Source: Ditylenchus dipsaci (taxonomy: Eukaryota > Nematoda > Chromadorea > Rhabditida > Anguinidae). Taken from it: 64,000 nucleotides of DNA. Under the pieces are notes generated by a model that was given only the letters and a program-made list of their open reading frames with translations, searched no databases and was not told the origin of the DNA. Every line of letters starts with the position of its first letter. Positions within the stretch are counted from its first letter, which is position 1. The stretch lies in assembly GCA_004194705.1 (NCBI GenBank), contig SADC01001288.1:744001-808000 (forward strand), written 5' to 3'. Made by a program: the position numbers and the translations under genes. This document shows, in pieces, positions 11,111 through 22,700 of this stretch.

Positions 11111-13729
11111 CAGTTAAAACTCGTTTTTTCAACAAATATTTGAGTTCTCTAGGGTCCGACACTCTTTATGCCGGCTCATACTGATTTGGTTTGCGAAAAG
11201 GCTGAAATATGCCACGAAAAAGGTTATTTCTGCCACGAAAAACGACATACCACGAAAAAGCTGAATTGTGCCACGAAAAAAAAATATTTATGCTTTTTCT
11301 GTCCAAGACCAACCAAATTTTGCAATATTTTGCAAGAATTCTAATTTTTTAGTCATGAAATAACTTGGATCCCTCAGAATCCCACCCCGGAATGGCCAGA
11401 AGCCCCTGAAAGTTGTTTTCTGGGGTTTACTAAAGGGGAGTAAACTTTTTGCGAAAATTCGATTGAGCGGATCAGAATCCCGGTCCGATCGGCTGAATCA
11501 CTCAGAATTCCACCCAGAACCACCATAAACCTGGAATTCTGAGTGATTCAGCCGATTGGACCGGGATTCTGATCCGCTCAATCGAATTTTTGCAAAAAGT
11601 TTACTCCCCTTTAGTAAACCCTCAAAAAACCAACTTTCAGGGGCTTCTGGCCATTCCGGGGTGGGATTCTGAGGGATCCAAGTTATTTCATGAAAAAATT
11701 TGAATTCTTGCAAAATATTGCAAAATTTGGTAGGTCTTGGACAGAAAAAGGCATAAATATTTTTTTCGTGGCACAATTCAGCTTTTTCGTGGTACATTTC
11801 AGCTTTTCGTGGCACATTTGGCTAGGGGAGATTTGTCAAAACCGAAATTTGTCAAACGTAGTTTTGTCAAAGCGAAACTTGTCAAGACGAAAATTTTCAA
11901 AACGAATTTTGTCAAAACGAATTTTGTCAAAAACGAATTTTGTCAAAACGAATTTTGTCAAACATTGTCAAAAATTGCCTTGGTCCCCCTTTAGTGAAAT
12001 ATGTGAAAATTTCAAAAATTTTTTTTTCTCTTTTTCAGGTTGCAAACCGGATCGTCCCTCACCGGAATGGCCAAAAGGCCAAAATAATTGGGTTTTAACA
12101 CAACTTCACCCTGAACCATTCCAAACTGGGGTAAGCACCATGACCTAAATGACCTAAAAAATCAAAATGTCATAAAAATCTAAAACAAACCATCCTATCA
12201 TATGCAAAATCATATGGTGAATGGTGTTTGATAAGACCAAAACTTCGAGTTTACCTACCAAAACCTTAAAACCTCGAGCAGGTACCACCTGGCCAGGTGG
12301 ATATCCACCTGGATGACCAGAAAAATTGAAATCGCATTTCTTGACTTATCAAACACGATTAACCGCACGATTTTGCATATGATAGCATGGTTGTTTTTGA
12401 ATTTTCAAAAATTTGATTTTTCTTTGATTTTTCCGGCCAGGTGGATATCCACCTGGCCAGGTGGTACCTACTCAAGGTTTAAGGTTTTGGTAGGTAAACT
12501 CCAAGTTTTGGTCTTATCAAACGCCATTCACCATATGATTTAGGATGGTTTGTTAGATTTTTATGACATTTTGATTTTTTAGGTCATCCACAGCATATGG
12601 TTGGCCAGATGGTGCTTACCCAGGTTTGGAATGGTTCAGGGTGAAGTTGTGTTAAAAACCAATTATTTGGCCTTTTGGCTATTCCGGTGAGGGACGATCC
12701 GGTTTGGAACCTGAAAAGTAAAAAATTTTTTTTTAATTTTGCCATTTTTCACTAAAGGGGGGACCAAGGTAATTTTTGAAAAATCTTTGACAAAATTCGT
12801 TTTTGACAAAATTCGTTTTGACAAAATTCGTTTTGACAAAATTCGTTTTGAAAATTTTCGTCTTGACAAGTTTCGTCTTGACAAGTTTCGTTTTGACAAA
12901 ATTCGTTTTTGACAAATTTCGTTCTTGACAAATGTTACCTAGCCCACATTTCCGCTTTTTCGTGGTATGTCGTTTTTCGTGGCAGAAATAATCTTTTTCG
13001 TGCATTTTTCAGCCTTTTCGCAAACCAAATCAGTTTATGCCCTTTATGCCTTCATTTTTTTTTAAATTTCGCCAGTTCTGTTTTGATAGTCTAGTCCCAA
13101 ATATCGCAAGTATTCCGATTTTGCCGATTATATTTTGGTAATCTAAGTTTTTTTGTGTAAAAAAAGCGAAAACGAATTTCGATTTAACAAGAAACCTGTT
13201 TTATCATCGAGTTTTTAATTTAAAAAAATTGAATTTCCAAAAAATGATCAGCAAAATCGAAATCCTTGTAATATTTGGGACCAGCCGTGCTGTATATCTC
13301 GGCACTGGCTGAGCTTTAGGCGCAAGTTTCTAGCAGCTATTGCTGATCCCGGTGCCGTGGATTATTAGGCATCTCAGACATCGAAACCGGGCTAGCAACA
13401 AAAAAATTAATCGTTTAAACCTTTCTACATAGCGGCCCGACCTGGCCTCGTGTTAATTTACAAGGGACTTTTACGTCAGGTGCCGCTATGTACAAAGTTT
13501 TAAATGATAATTTTTTTACCCCTAGTCCGGTGTCGATGTCTGAGCTACATAATGATCCTTGGTAACAATAATAACTGCTAGAAACAGGGGCCTGAAGTTT
13601 AGCCGGTGCCGAGATTTACATCATTAGTCAAAACAGAACTGACAAAAGCTCGAAAAGGGAGTGTAAAAAAGGTTTCGAACGCGGTAAGATGGCCGGACTC
13701 TTGAGTTTCGTTAAATCGAGTTTCCATTG
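11111..13729. mobile_element. Multi-level nest inside a pogo-like element
   Basis: The outer ends are CAGTTAAAACTCG and the mirror of CAATGGAAACTCG, both flanked by TA. The next level is an inverted repeat with TGCCACGAAAAA units (about 11190-11290 and 12960-13035). Within that is a palindrome at about 11260-11815 with its centre near 11520. Beside it lies an element whose arms are tandem GTCAAAACGAATTTT units (11835-11970 and 12780-12930). Its interior (about 11975-12770) folds again on ACCACCTGGCCAGGTGG. A separate 330-base foldback (13296-13625, CTCGGCACTGGCTGAGC arms) interrupts the right pogo arm. The apparent Lys/Arg/Asn-rich ORFs are the tandem units translated. Confidence 0.7.
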
Positions 13730-14104
13730 TATTGCAAATAACTCTTAAATTTTTCAATAGTCGATTTGTGATAAAAAGTTCCAAAATTAGGTCACAACGT
13801 TTCATGAGTTTGATTTTCTACCTACTTTTTGATGTTCGTTTTATGATTCTGCAATAACTTCTAAATGTCATCAAATTCTTGACGTAAAGCTTTCATATTG
13901 TGAAAAGTGTTGTAATGAAAGAAATAATGCATAGACATTTGGCAGAAGGGGGTTGCAAATGTTTGTAGGGAGCTCATAATGGAGGTGAAAAATCGGATAT
14001 CGAATTTTTCGAGATGCTTAACTCGGCGAGTTTTCCATATTTTTGTTCTGCAAAATGAGTACATCTTATACAAGAAAAACCTTTCCAATAGTTGAGTGAG
14101 TAAA
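13730..14104. other. No gene or clear repeat seen
   Basis: AT-rich sequence between the large nest and the next foldback. No coding pattern or paired repeat was recognised. Confidence 0.4.
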
Positions 14105-14600
14105 AAGGCGACGCAACCTACTCGCCAACGCCAAAAAGAAATTAGCAAAGCGAAAACTCGCCACCGTCAAATTTCGCCAATGGTGGAACTCGCCAACAGA
14201 TAATCTCGGCAAAGCTTACACTCGTCAACGGCGAAACTCGCCAATGGCAAAGCTCGTCAATGAAAAACTCGCCAACGAAAAATTTGATTTAACTGCCGCG
14301 CTTGAGACCGGCTATGGAGGGCAGTTTAATCGAAATTTTGGCGCTGCTGTAATATACCCCCGTCCTAAAAAACCTTCTGTAATATACTCCCCCCCTCAAT
14401 AATTTTTAGGCTTAGGAATTAGGCTTAGCCCTCAGGCTTTGGCCCTATATTTCAGTAGCGTCGAATTTTTTGTTGGCGAGTTTTTGCATTGGCGAGTTTC
14501 GCGAGATTTGCCGTTGGCGAGATTTGATATTGGCGAGTATTTTACGTTGGTGAGTTTCTTCATTGGCGAGCTCTGAAGTTGGCGAGTTGGTTGCGTCTCA
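14105..14600. repeat. Foldback with tandem CGCCAACGG / TTGGCGAG arms
   Basis: The left arm has about eight copies of ACTCGCCAACGGCAAA-like units and the right arm has the complement (TTGGCGAGTTTCGC). The outer edges share GACGCAACC in inverted orientation. It is one of the tandem-unit inverted-repeat elements of this window. No exact target duplication was found. Confidence 0.65.
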
Positions 14601-14871
14601 TAAAAATAGGTAAAAAAGAAAAAGTCAAAAAATAAAAAATAGATTTAATTCCGGCAAAAATGGCCTTATGATAACATAATAAAATTTGGTGTTCAGTGAG
14701 CATCTTTTAACTTCCCTGTGCGCCTTCTCGTATATTTTGCCATGCTTGCACTTTCAAAAAATCGATTTTCCAAACAACCTGTGGTGGAAAGAAAACAACA
14801 TATAAGATGGCAGTGGACACTGTTCATATGCCTATTTTGTCTTTTCGCTAAAGCTTTTCGAATTTTCTGAA

Positions 14872-15135
14872 ATGTTTCCTAAAGTTATTTTAATTATTAT
14901 TCTTGCTACTCATTTAGTTAATGGCATGGATATTGTGAACAGAGCGAAGTCCAAGGTTAAGGACACATGGACAGCTTTTTCAAGTAGTTATAAGAAACTA
15001 GATAAAGCTCCGATAGGTACTGTTTCAGAAGGTTTGAAAAATAATTTTGGCTCTACCGGTGTCTTAAAAAAGAGACATTTTTTTCTCTCGAAAAAAGATG
15101 ATTTTATGCGTTTTGGGCTAGGCAGTATTCCGTAA
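14872..15135 (+). CDS. Small putative secreted protein, unrecognised
   Basis: An 87-codon ORF opens MFPKVILIIILATHLVNG, a textbook signal peptide with a likely cleavage after Gly18, followed by a basic, Ser/Lys-rich mature part (DIVNRAKSKVKDTW...) that ends FGLGSIP. No cysteines or known domain were recognised. A TATA-like ACATATAAG lies about 75 bases upstream of the ATG. A second exon may start at about 15919 (after AAATTTTAG), but the reading frame there meets stops. It is supported only by composition and the signal peptide, so it could be a nematode-specific secreted protein, a fragment or chance. Confidence 0.4.
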   Translation: MFPKVILIIILATHLVNGMDIVNRAKSKVKDTWTAFSSSYKKLDKAPIGTVSEGLKNNFGSTGVLKKRHFFLSKKDDFMRFGLGSIP

Positions 15136-15269
15136 CTTTTGCCGTAACTTTTTTCCTCGTTCCCTTTTACAATTTTTTTTGACGAAAATTAAATTTAAGT
15201 TTGGTATAATAGAGTTCCGCGTATATTATACGTGAAAATATTCGCACAGTTAACCATACTTGGACGCGC

Positions 15270-15435
15270 AAAAAAAAAGAGCGGCAGCGGCGGTGGCGAG
15301 TGGCGGGTGCCAGAAAAACAGCGGCAGCGTGGGAAAAAACGGCGGCGGTGGTGGAAGGGCCAAAAAGCAGCGGCGGCGGCAGCGGCGGGTCAAAAATGCA
15401 GCGGCAAACGGTGCGGCGAGCGGCGCCGCTCGTCC
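15270..15435 (+). repeat. GC-rich GGCGGC-type low-complexity tract
   Basis: Imperfect GCGGCGGTGGC/AGCGGCGGC repeats bounded by ACAGTTAAC on both sides (about 15247 and 15440). The overlapping Gly/Ala/Lys-rich ORFs in three frames are compositional and not supported as genes. Confidence 0.55.
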
Positions 15436-15918
15436 ACGTACAGTTAACTAGGGGGCAAAAGATGACTAAAGATTTCGCTCGATTTCACTAGGTTTTAGAG
15501 AAAATTTTCGAGAAATTTCTCGAAACGATTCTGCTTGAGCAAACTTTTCATAATGGAAAAATTGACTGATTTGGTTAGAGTTAATATGATTTGGCCTAAA
15601 TTGAGGCTCTTCATAACGGACGCTTTACATAACGGACGGGTGAGCCGGATGCCTTGAAACCCGTTATGGAGAGCGTCGACTGTAGCACGGTTTCACATCC
15701 CTCATAGCTTCCTATCCAAATAAATTTTCATAGAAAATTTTGCGATACCGACTTTTCGCCAAAATAGGGCACCAAAAACATTATTTTTGAATACTTTTGG
15801 TCTTTCGGATTATTAATTATTAAAGTAAATACGGCGTGCCTTTTTGTATAAATTGAAGTCAAGTTTTCAAAAGTAAGATAAAGTAAACACATATACAAAA
15901 CCTAAATATTAAATTTTA

Positions 15919-16178
15919 GAAACAGTAAAAGTCATGATCTCAACAAAAGACTCCGCGGGTAAAATAGTTGGTAGAAAAGGAAATTTGCAATTCCTGAATC
16001 AGTTACCAAAGCCACTTTGAGAGAAAGTATAGAAAAACACAGTATTTCGTTGCCTCAGAACAGTGAAGCTTACTTTTGGGACGGCAAAACTATACCAAGC
16101 CCAATTTTTAAAGGAACTGACCGAAAAGAACGTGCACACATAAAAAATGATGCACACATTTTATATATAATATCTTAA
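15919..16178 (+). other. Coding-like segment, unrecognised
   Basis: After an AAATTTTAG acceptor-like site, a frame reads MISTKDSAGKIVGRKGN. With one base added near 15984 it continues as FAIPESVTKATLRESIEK and on to a TAA at 16176-16178. The composition (charged, few low-complexity runs) looks more like protein than its surroundings. No family was recognised. It may be a 3' exon of the small gene at 14872 or a relic. Confidence 0.3.
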
Positions 16179-16290
16179 AAAAAATCAATCAGACTCATTT
16201 TCGTTCTTATTTGTTCTTGTTCAAAAAGTAATAAAAATTTGTACAGTCAAACCTAGAGAAAAACCTAGGCATCTTATGGCATCTTTAAAG

Positions 16291-16640
16291 GGGGGAGGGT
16301 AGAGCCATTTAGGTTTGAAAAAGTGGCTTCCAAGGCGCAATGCGTAAGCGTTTGAGTTTTTGGCCCCAAAATGGTGTTGCAGGTTCTATCCCACCTGGTG
16401 GCATGGTATTTAGTTTGACCAGTTCTAGGGGTGATTAGACTTTTTTGACGGTAGGTTCAGAACCAACGGCCCAAAATACCCCTAGAACTGGTCAAACAAT
16501 TCAAAATAAATAGCATGTCGCCTAGTGGGATCGAACCTACAACACTATTTTGGGCCAAATAGTGCAAACGCTTACGCACTGCGCCATGGAAGCCACAGTT
16601 TCAAACCTAAGTAGCTGGGTCATCGGTTCGAATCTGATTG
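16291..16640. repeat. Foldback with two convergent tRNA-like arms (copy 2)
   Basis: The left arm carries CAAGGCGCAATGCGTAAGCG and GCAGGTTCTATCCC; the right arm carries GGGATCGAACCT and CTTACGCACTGCGCC in reverse. The outer flanks are CCATTTAGGTTTGAAAAAG and its mirror. A further box-B-like GGTTCGAATCTG at 16624-16635 just outside the right arm suggests an additional tRNA-derived piece. Confidence 0.7.
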
Positions 16641-16657
16641 GAAGCAATTTTTTTCCT

Positions 16658-16868
16658 TGGTACTTATGTACTTCGTGGGGCCCTAGGTAAAGTCTTATGC
16701 TTAGGCTAAGGCAAGGGTAGGTCAGCGTATGTTAAGACGGACTTTAATGTGTTTCCTTGACTTGAAAACATGTTTGAGTCCGTCCTAACATACGCTGGCC
16801 TACCCTTGCCTGAGCCTAACCCTAGGACTTCAGCTAGGGGCCCCCCGAAGTACATAAGTGCCTTTTCC
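16658..16868. repeat. Palindrome with CAGCGTATGTTA motif
   Basis: The two arms mirror each other around 16750-16760, with AAGGGTAGGTCAGCGTATGT on the left. The same motif recurs at about 790, 26890, 47515 and 59055, which marks a dispersed family. Confidence 0.55.
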
Positions 16869-17995
16869 TTAACTTTTACGAAAATACGAAATTTTAATTC
16901 TCGTTTGAATTTCACTGGTATTCGCTTTTTAAAATACCCATCGGCGATAAGCATGCCCCTTTAATGACATCTTATAGTATTTAGCGTCTTATAGTGAGAT
17001 AGTGACCGGCAGTGCTTATTATTTTGATTCCTTTTGGAGTCTTTTTTTTCAAACCGCTGCTTTTGAGCTTTTTTTACGACCGGAAAAAAATCGGGCTTTA
17101 CTAGAATGACTCAACGTGAATGACTCGGAAATGACTCCATGAGCGTTTGTGATATGTTACTAATGGAAGAACATGGATGTTAATGGAAAGGAAAAGGTTT
17201 CAAAGCCACCCTCTCTTCATCTTTTTTATTCTGAAGTCATGGGCTGATTTTTTTCCTTTTTTTAAATACAATTTTTACCAATTTTATTTTAATACAAGTT
17301 TACCAACCAATACAATATGATTAATAGTAACAAAACGGCCTAATATGTATCACGATCAAACAATGAAGAGGTGTAAATGCAGTTTCAATCAGTCAAACAA
17401 TACAAAAACTGATACTTATCGGTTGGACACCAAACTATCAAAAATGGCATAAAACAAACATTATTTCACGTTTGAAAGCCATACTTTGAATCCTGTTTTA
17501 CGAACTTGGGGCGGCGGGTACGGAAGGCTGGCTGCTGACCGGGTACCTGTCTTACCCGTGTCCAATAACAGGATAAACCAGGGCTTCGGTATGTACTTAT
17601 TAATAAGATTTGCACTTATTAGAGGACTCCGAATCTCATTATTTTATAAATTTTTCCGTCAAAATCTTATTTTTTAGCAGCAAAAGAGCCATAAGCACTG
17701 GATAAACAGCACATTTTTGGTAGAAGAACGCAAAATGTACTTAGTTTGAGCAAATATACTCATTGCCAAAATTCTGAGATCGAACATTGCATTAAAATCT
17801 ACCCAGGTTAATATTAAAGCCCTCGTATTTTGTAGACGTCAAAAACCTGCCTTGAGACTAATACTAAGCGTGAAAGTAGTTTTCTTTTATCACATTGAAG
17901 AAAGAAAACCTTTCTTACTGTGACTTTTCATAAGAGGAGGCCCAAACAGTGTTCCAGAAATGAGAATAATAAGTCACAGAATGACTGTCGAACTT
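16869..17995. other. No gene or repeat recognised
   Basis: About 1.1 kb without a supported coding region. Short ORFs such as the one at 17486-17677 have no recognisable domain and no splice context. Confidence 0.4.
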
Positions 17996-17999
17996 AAAA

Positions 18000-19515
18000 G
18001 GGCATGCTCACCTATTAAAATTTGTCCCCGACAATTCAATTTTTTTTCCTAATCATTGAACGTCTGTGCAGATTTTTGGCGCTAGTAGCGAATATTCGCT
18101 ACTAGGGTCCGATTTTTTAACTCGGTTTCTAACAAATTACACCTAAAATTAAATTCTAGGCCTTGTTTTGTTAGAAACCAAGTTGAAAAATCTGTACAGA
18201 AGTTAAATGATTAGGTAAAGAATTTGAATCGTCGGGGACAAATTTGAACAGGTGAGCATGCTGCTTTAATAAACTTTGGCAGTCCTTCCATGAATTCATT
18301 TTCACATTTTTGAAAAAGCTAGGTCCAAGCCAATAAGTACCCAAAAACAACAAAACCAGATTAGAGTTGGTTGCAAGCACATAAATAGTACAACACACTT
18401 AAACGAGTAAAACGGCAAGGCAGTCTGGTAATCTAAAGAATTAAGTATTGTGCACGGTTTATGAAAAGACAACCTTTTTGATAGATCGCAGAAGGTGACC
18501 CTTCTTGAAAGCTATGCCGCTGAGCATTCTCTTGCTATATAAAAACTTTTAAACAACGCAACTTTTTATGTAAAAAAAAACTCCTGGGACTAGTAACGAT
18601 ACTAAAATAATTTATTCTAAAAGGATTGATAAGTCGAGTATTACCGGCCGTAAAAACCACCAAACCACCCCTCCCCTTCCTCCAAAGAGTATTTTTCTCT
18701 AAGCCTACTATTTGGGTTCCCTCGATCTTTTTTAACCCCAATCCATTGTAATGTAGAGTGTGCTGGTCTTTGGCCGCTTCGCGGCCAAAGACCTTTGGTA
18801 TTGTCGGCGCAAAAAGTGTGAAATAGGTGAAAAATGAAAAAAAGTTGGCTAAGAGAAAAAATACTCTTTGGAGGGGGGCGGTATTTGGGGGTACTGTCAT
18901 TACCGACATGTTTTCTCTTCTATTCGTTTCCTAACTAAGGTTCTTTTACAGGTTTCTTTAAAAAAACCATGGTACTTTTGTAGTTCACCCCCCCATACTC
19001 GGATTTTTTGAAAAGTGACCCAAAATCACCACCCCCCCCCCCAAACTGATTTTTCCTGCACAACAAGATACGAGAATCATTTCTAAACACTTTCTGAATA
19101 AGAAAAATTATATTTGTAAAAAAAATTTCCCCCCGCTCCTTGGGGTAGATGGTCTTTTTGGATATTTTAGGGTCATTTTTGGGTGATTTATCACATTTTT
19201 CTTGCTGGAGCTATGCAAAAAGACTCTCTGAATGCATTTTTGTTTAAGAGTCTTGCTCGGAATTATGTTTAAGGTAAGTCTGTGCGCGCATCTCTAACCA
19301 ACCAAGCCCCCTGCGGCCCTTTCGGGGCTTAGGACTTGAGATGCGCACACACACATACCTGAAACACAAATCACTCGAAAATGACTCTGGATGCATGAAA
19401 AAGCATGCATACCAGAGTTATTTATGCGGTAGGCCCCAGAAAGTAAAAACCTGTTCAAAATCGGTGTTGATTTCGGGTCACTTTTCAAAAAATCCGAGTA
19501 TGGGGGGGATCTACA
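18000..19515. repeat. Three foldbacks in tandem
   Basis: 18000-18275 folds with GGGCATGCTCACC arms and contains GGCGCTAGTAGCGAATATTC. 18640-18905 folds with CCTCCAAAGAGTAT arms and GGCCGCTTCGCGGCC at its centre. 18985-19515 folds with CCCCATACTCGGATTTTTTG arms and the centre GCCCCCTGCGGCCC; its core (19205-19405) is shared with the repeat at 57975-58165. Confidence 0.6.
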
Positions 19516-19770
19516 TAAGTTCCAAAACCAGGCACAATACATGATGGTCATTCTAGTAGAGTTATGCTTCAGCTTTTTGGCTGTGTTCTCCATTAGCACT
19601 GCTTCCTTTAGGCAACAGCTCCATGTTTTTGTCTTTTCCTGAAAATTGTATGTCTATGAGAATTTTTTAACTGAGCTTTTACAAAAAAATATGGTACATT
19701 ACCATATCAGCAATTTTTTCCGTTAAGATTGATACAATTTAAATTTTTTGGTGTAACTTCAGGCAAACTC

Positions 19771-22700
19771 CTAGCAAACCGAAAAAAATCGCTGAAATAT
19801 TGCCTTATCAAAATTATTACGTCTGAACAATCGCTGGTCTTTACTGGGCATATGCTCACTCAGCGGTTTACCCTTGGTCTCCATGACGTTGAACTGGAAA
19901 AAGAGCGTGTCAAAGAGGGAGAGAACCAGCATGGTGAAGTAGGGTAGAGGCGTCCATAAATCTGACTGAAATAGAATTTAGGCTTGAATGGATCAGATAA
20001 AAAGTAGGTCAAAGGAGGAAATAATTTCATGAAAAACCCTTGGGAAAAAGTGGATTTGAGTTCTATTGAGTTAGCATCAATCAGAAATAGGTGCCTCGTA
20101 GCTACCTTCTCCAAAAATTTGATTATTTCGGGAGCCACTGCCAATTTTTACTCGAGTGTAAATGTCTTATGCTCGGAGCCTGAGCTTGCAGCAACCCAAA
20201 AAAACCTCTATTGGCGCTTGCCAAGGAGATGGTACAGTCAAGTAACGTTGTAAAAACTGGAGCACTTCACCTTTACCCCCACAACTCAATTAACCTTGAC
20301 CCCCACCAGCAAATCTGCTTGGGGGACCAAGGCAAAAAATTTCTCCATTTTTTAAGACCAATAATTTTTTCGTATAAAAATAATCAAAAAAAGATATATA
20401 TATTCTTTTTTATATATATATTCTTTTTGAGAAATATATTCTTTTTGAGAGCTGTTTTTCAAGATTTTAAAAAATTTCAAATGAAAATTTTTTGCCTTCG
20501 TCCCCAAGCTGATTTACTGGTGGAGGTCAAGGTTAATTGAGTGGTGGTGGCATAGGTAAATTTAGCCTAAAAACCACAAGGATATTTTTTCGTTTTCCTT
20601 GTGACGTGACTGGAAAGGATACATTCCTCCAAAGTATCCTGTGAGGATATATTGTTAGACCTGACAGCATATGACGTGCAACACCCCCCCCCTCTCCAAA
20701 GAGTATGAGTTCTCTAAGCCAAAAAATGGTTTGAGAACTCATACTGTTTGCTATTTGACGGCTAGAGAACTCACACTCTTTGGAGGAGGGCGTATTAGAC
20801 CTCAATCTAGGGCAAGGGCTAAATGAGTAACTGGAATACTAGTTGCTGCACATGCCTAGGCTGAAGCCGATTTCAAACTCGAATTGCCTCAACCAGAATT
20901 CATTCCCTACAATTTCTTCAAATCAACATACAACAAAAATATTTGCGGTGACAGCACCACACCCAAACGGCTGAACACCTGGCCAAATGAGTAGGAGTGT
21001 TTCGGATGCATGTGGGGAATAGCTCATTGGAAGCTATACCATTGGTTGTGTACAGTAGAGAACACACTCTAGATTCGAAATTTCATTATCAAAAACAAAT
21101 GAAACCAAAGAAACTTACCCGATGACACTGAGCACTCCAACCCTTGTGTAATCTGACAAATCAATTTGGTAGCCGGTGGCATAGACGACAGCAACAAAGG
21201 CAAGAGCTATAGAAGCAAAGAAGTGAGCAATGAAGTGCACAAACTTGCGGCCAATCTTCTCGAAGCGGATGTCTAGGAAGGCGATGGCCAGATTGCAAGA
21301 ATAGCGGAAGAGGCCCATGAATACACTGTTCAAGTAGATGCTGCCAGACAACTTCTCCATGTTGAACAGAAGCGAGTAGTTGATTATGGAGGTCACCATC
21401 CTGAAAAATTGTGGATGCCTACTTGGTCAAAGCTATAATTTTTTGAATTTCATTTGTTTCCCATGTCTTTTTCACCCGACAATTAGCTAGACATATTAAA
21501 AAAAAAAGGATAAATCGCAGAATATACTGGCAAAATATACGCGTTATAAGGGACTCGACTTATTGTGGCACAATTTTTAGATGCGCGACTTTCCAGCGCT
21601 CAATCTTCTTCCCTGCAACAACATGCGATTTAAATGCGATTTCGTTGACATGCGGCCCCCATCGTCCCCCCCCCCCCATCCATCTTTTTAGAGCTTGGGC
21701 TTTTGGCATAAATTAGCAGCCATGAAAAGCTTACAAACTGAAGGCCACAGCAACGGTGTAGCGAGTGAATGTCCAGGTGTAAAAGAGATGCATGAAATTG
21801 TACTTTTTCTTTTTCTTGGACTCCAAAAAGAGTTGCTCTTCCTTGCTGAGCACATGGTCTAGTAGTGCTTCATCACACACCCTACCATCTATCCTGTGGA
21901 TACGTTGAATGGCTTTTTTGGCATCTTCCAGCCTTCGGCTTTGCACCAAGAACCTAGGTGATTCGCATAGAAGCCTGGAAATAGATAATTAAATACACTT
22001 TTGGCTATACCATAAACCTTTTTTTGGAGCCCATCAATTTTCCAGCACCTATTTTATAATTATGACAATTCATTTAATATTCATGTGTTTGCTCTAGTAC
22101 CGCCCCGAATTTTCTTGCACCCAATTAGTTCTAGATACAGTCGACTCTCGATATAATGCCACTTCGATATAACGCCAACCAGAAATGGACCGATTTGGTC
22201 AGCTTTGACTAAAATTCAGTCAAGTGAACCCTCGATATAATGCCACTTTTGGCCGGTCACCAGGGGTGGCGGTATATCGAGAGTTGAATGTAATAGTGAA
22301 GCGCAGTCATGCGATTGCATTCTTGAGCTTGGCCAGCATTTGGTTGACCTTATTGAATTTGAGATAAAGTTATATAAAACGTAATTTTCTCTATAACGTC
22401 ACCCTTGGGTAGTGCCGATTAGTTGAAGTGACTCTCCACGTATTAAGTACCTTCTCTATAACGTTAGCTTGATGTCTGTCCTAGGGGCTACCTTATAGAG
22501 AGAGTACTGTACAGGGTGGGGCGAAAAAATTCGGCCATGTTTAAAAATTTTGGTCAAGGGCTTCAGCGCACCGGTAAATGACCAGACTTTTTTTGAGGTT
22601 TTAGCCAAAAAACAGCTGCAGACACAAGGACCATTACACTGAACTGCAATAGAGAAAAAAAATGCATACAGGCAACACTAAAAGCTTAGACATGATTTAA

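Noticed and set aside
12663..13005. Lys/Arg/Asn-rich repeated ORFs (KTNFVKTNFVK-like)
   Set aside because: These are translations of tandem GTCAAAACGAATTTT units within an inverted repeat.
15232..15491. Three overlapping Gly/Ala/Lys-rich ORFs
   Set aside because: Low-complexity GGC/GCG repeat open in all frames; no splice or start context.
19860..20144. Minus-strand ORF with VAPEIIKFLEK, resembling the transporter's APQI...L segment
   Set aside because: The real segment (LSPQIFLLY) is in exon 8 at 20928-21068, and its phase joins directly to SDLWTPLPYF at 19965. The ORF would need a 14-base intron or an extra indel and would duplicate the motif.
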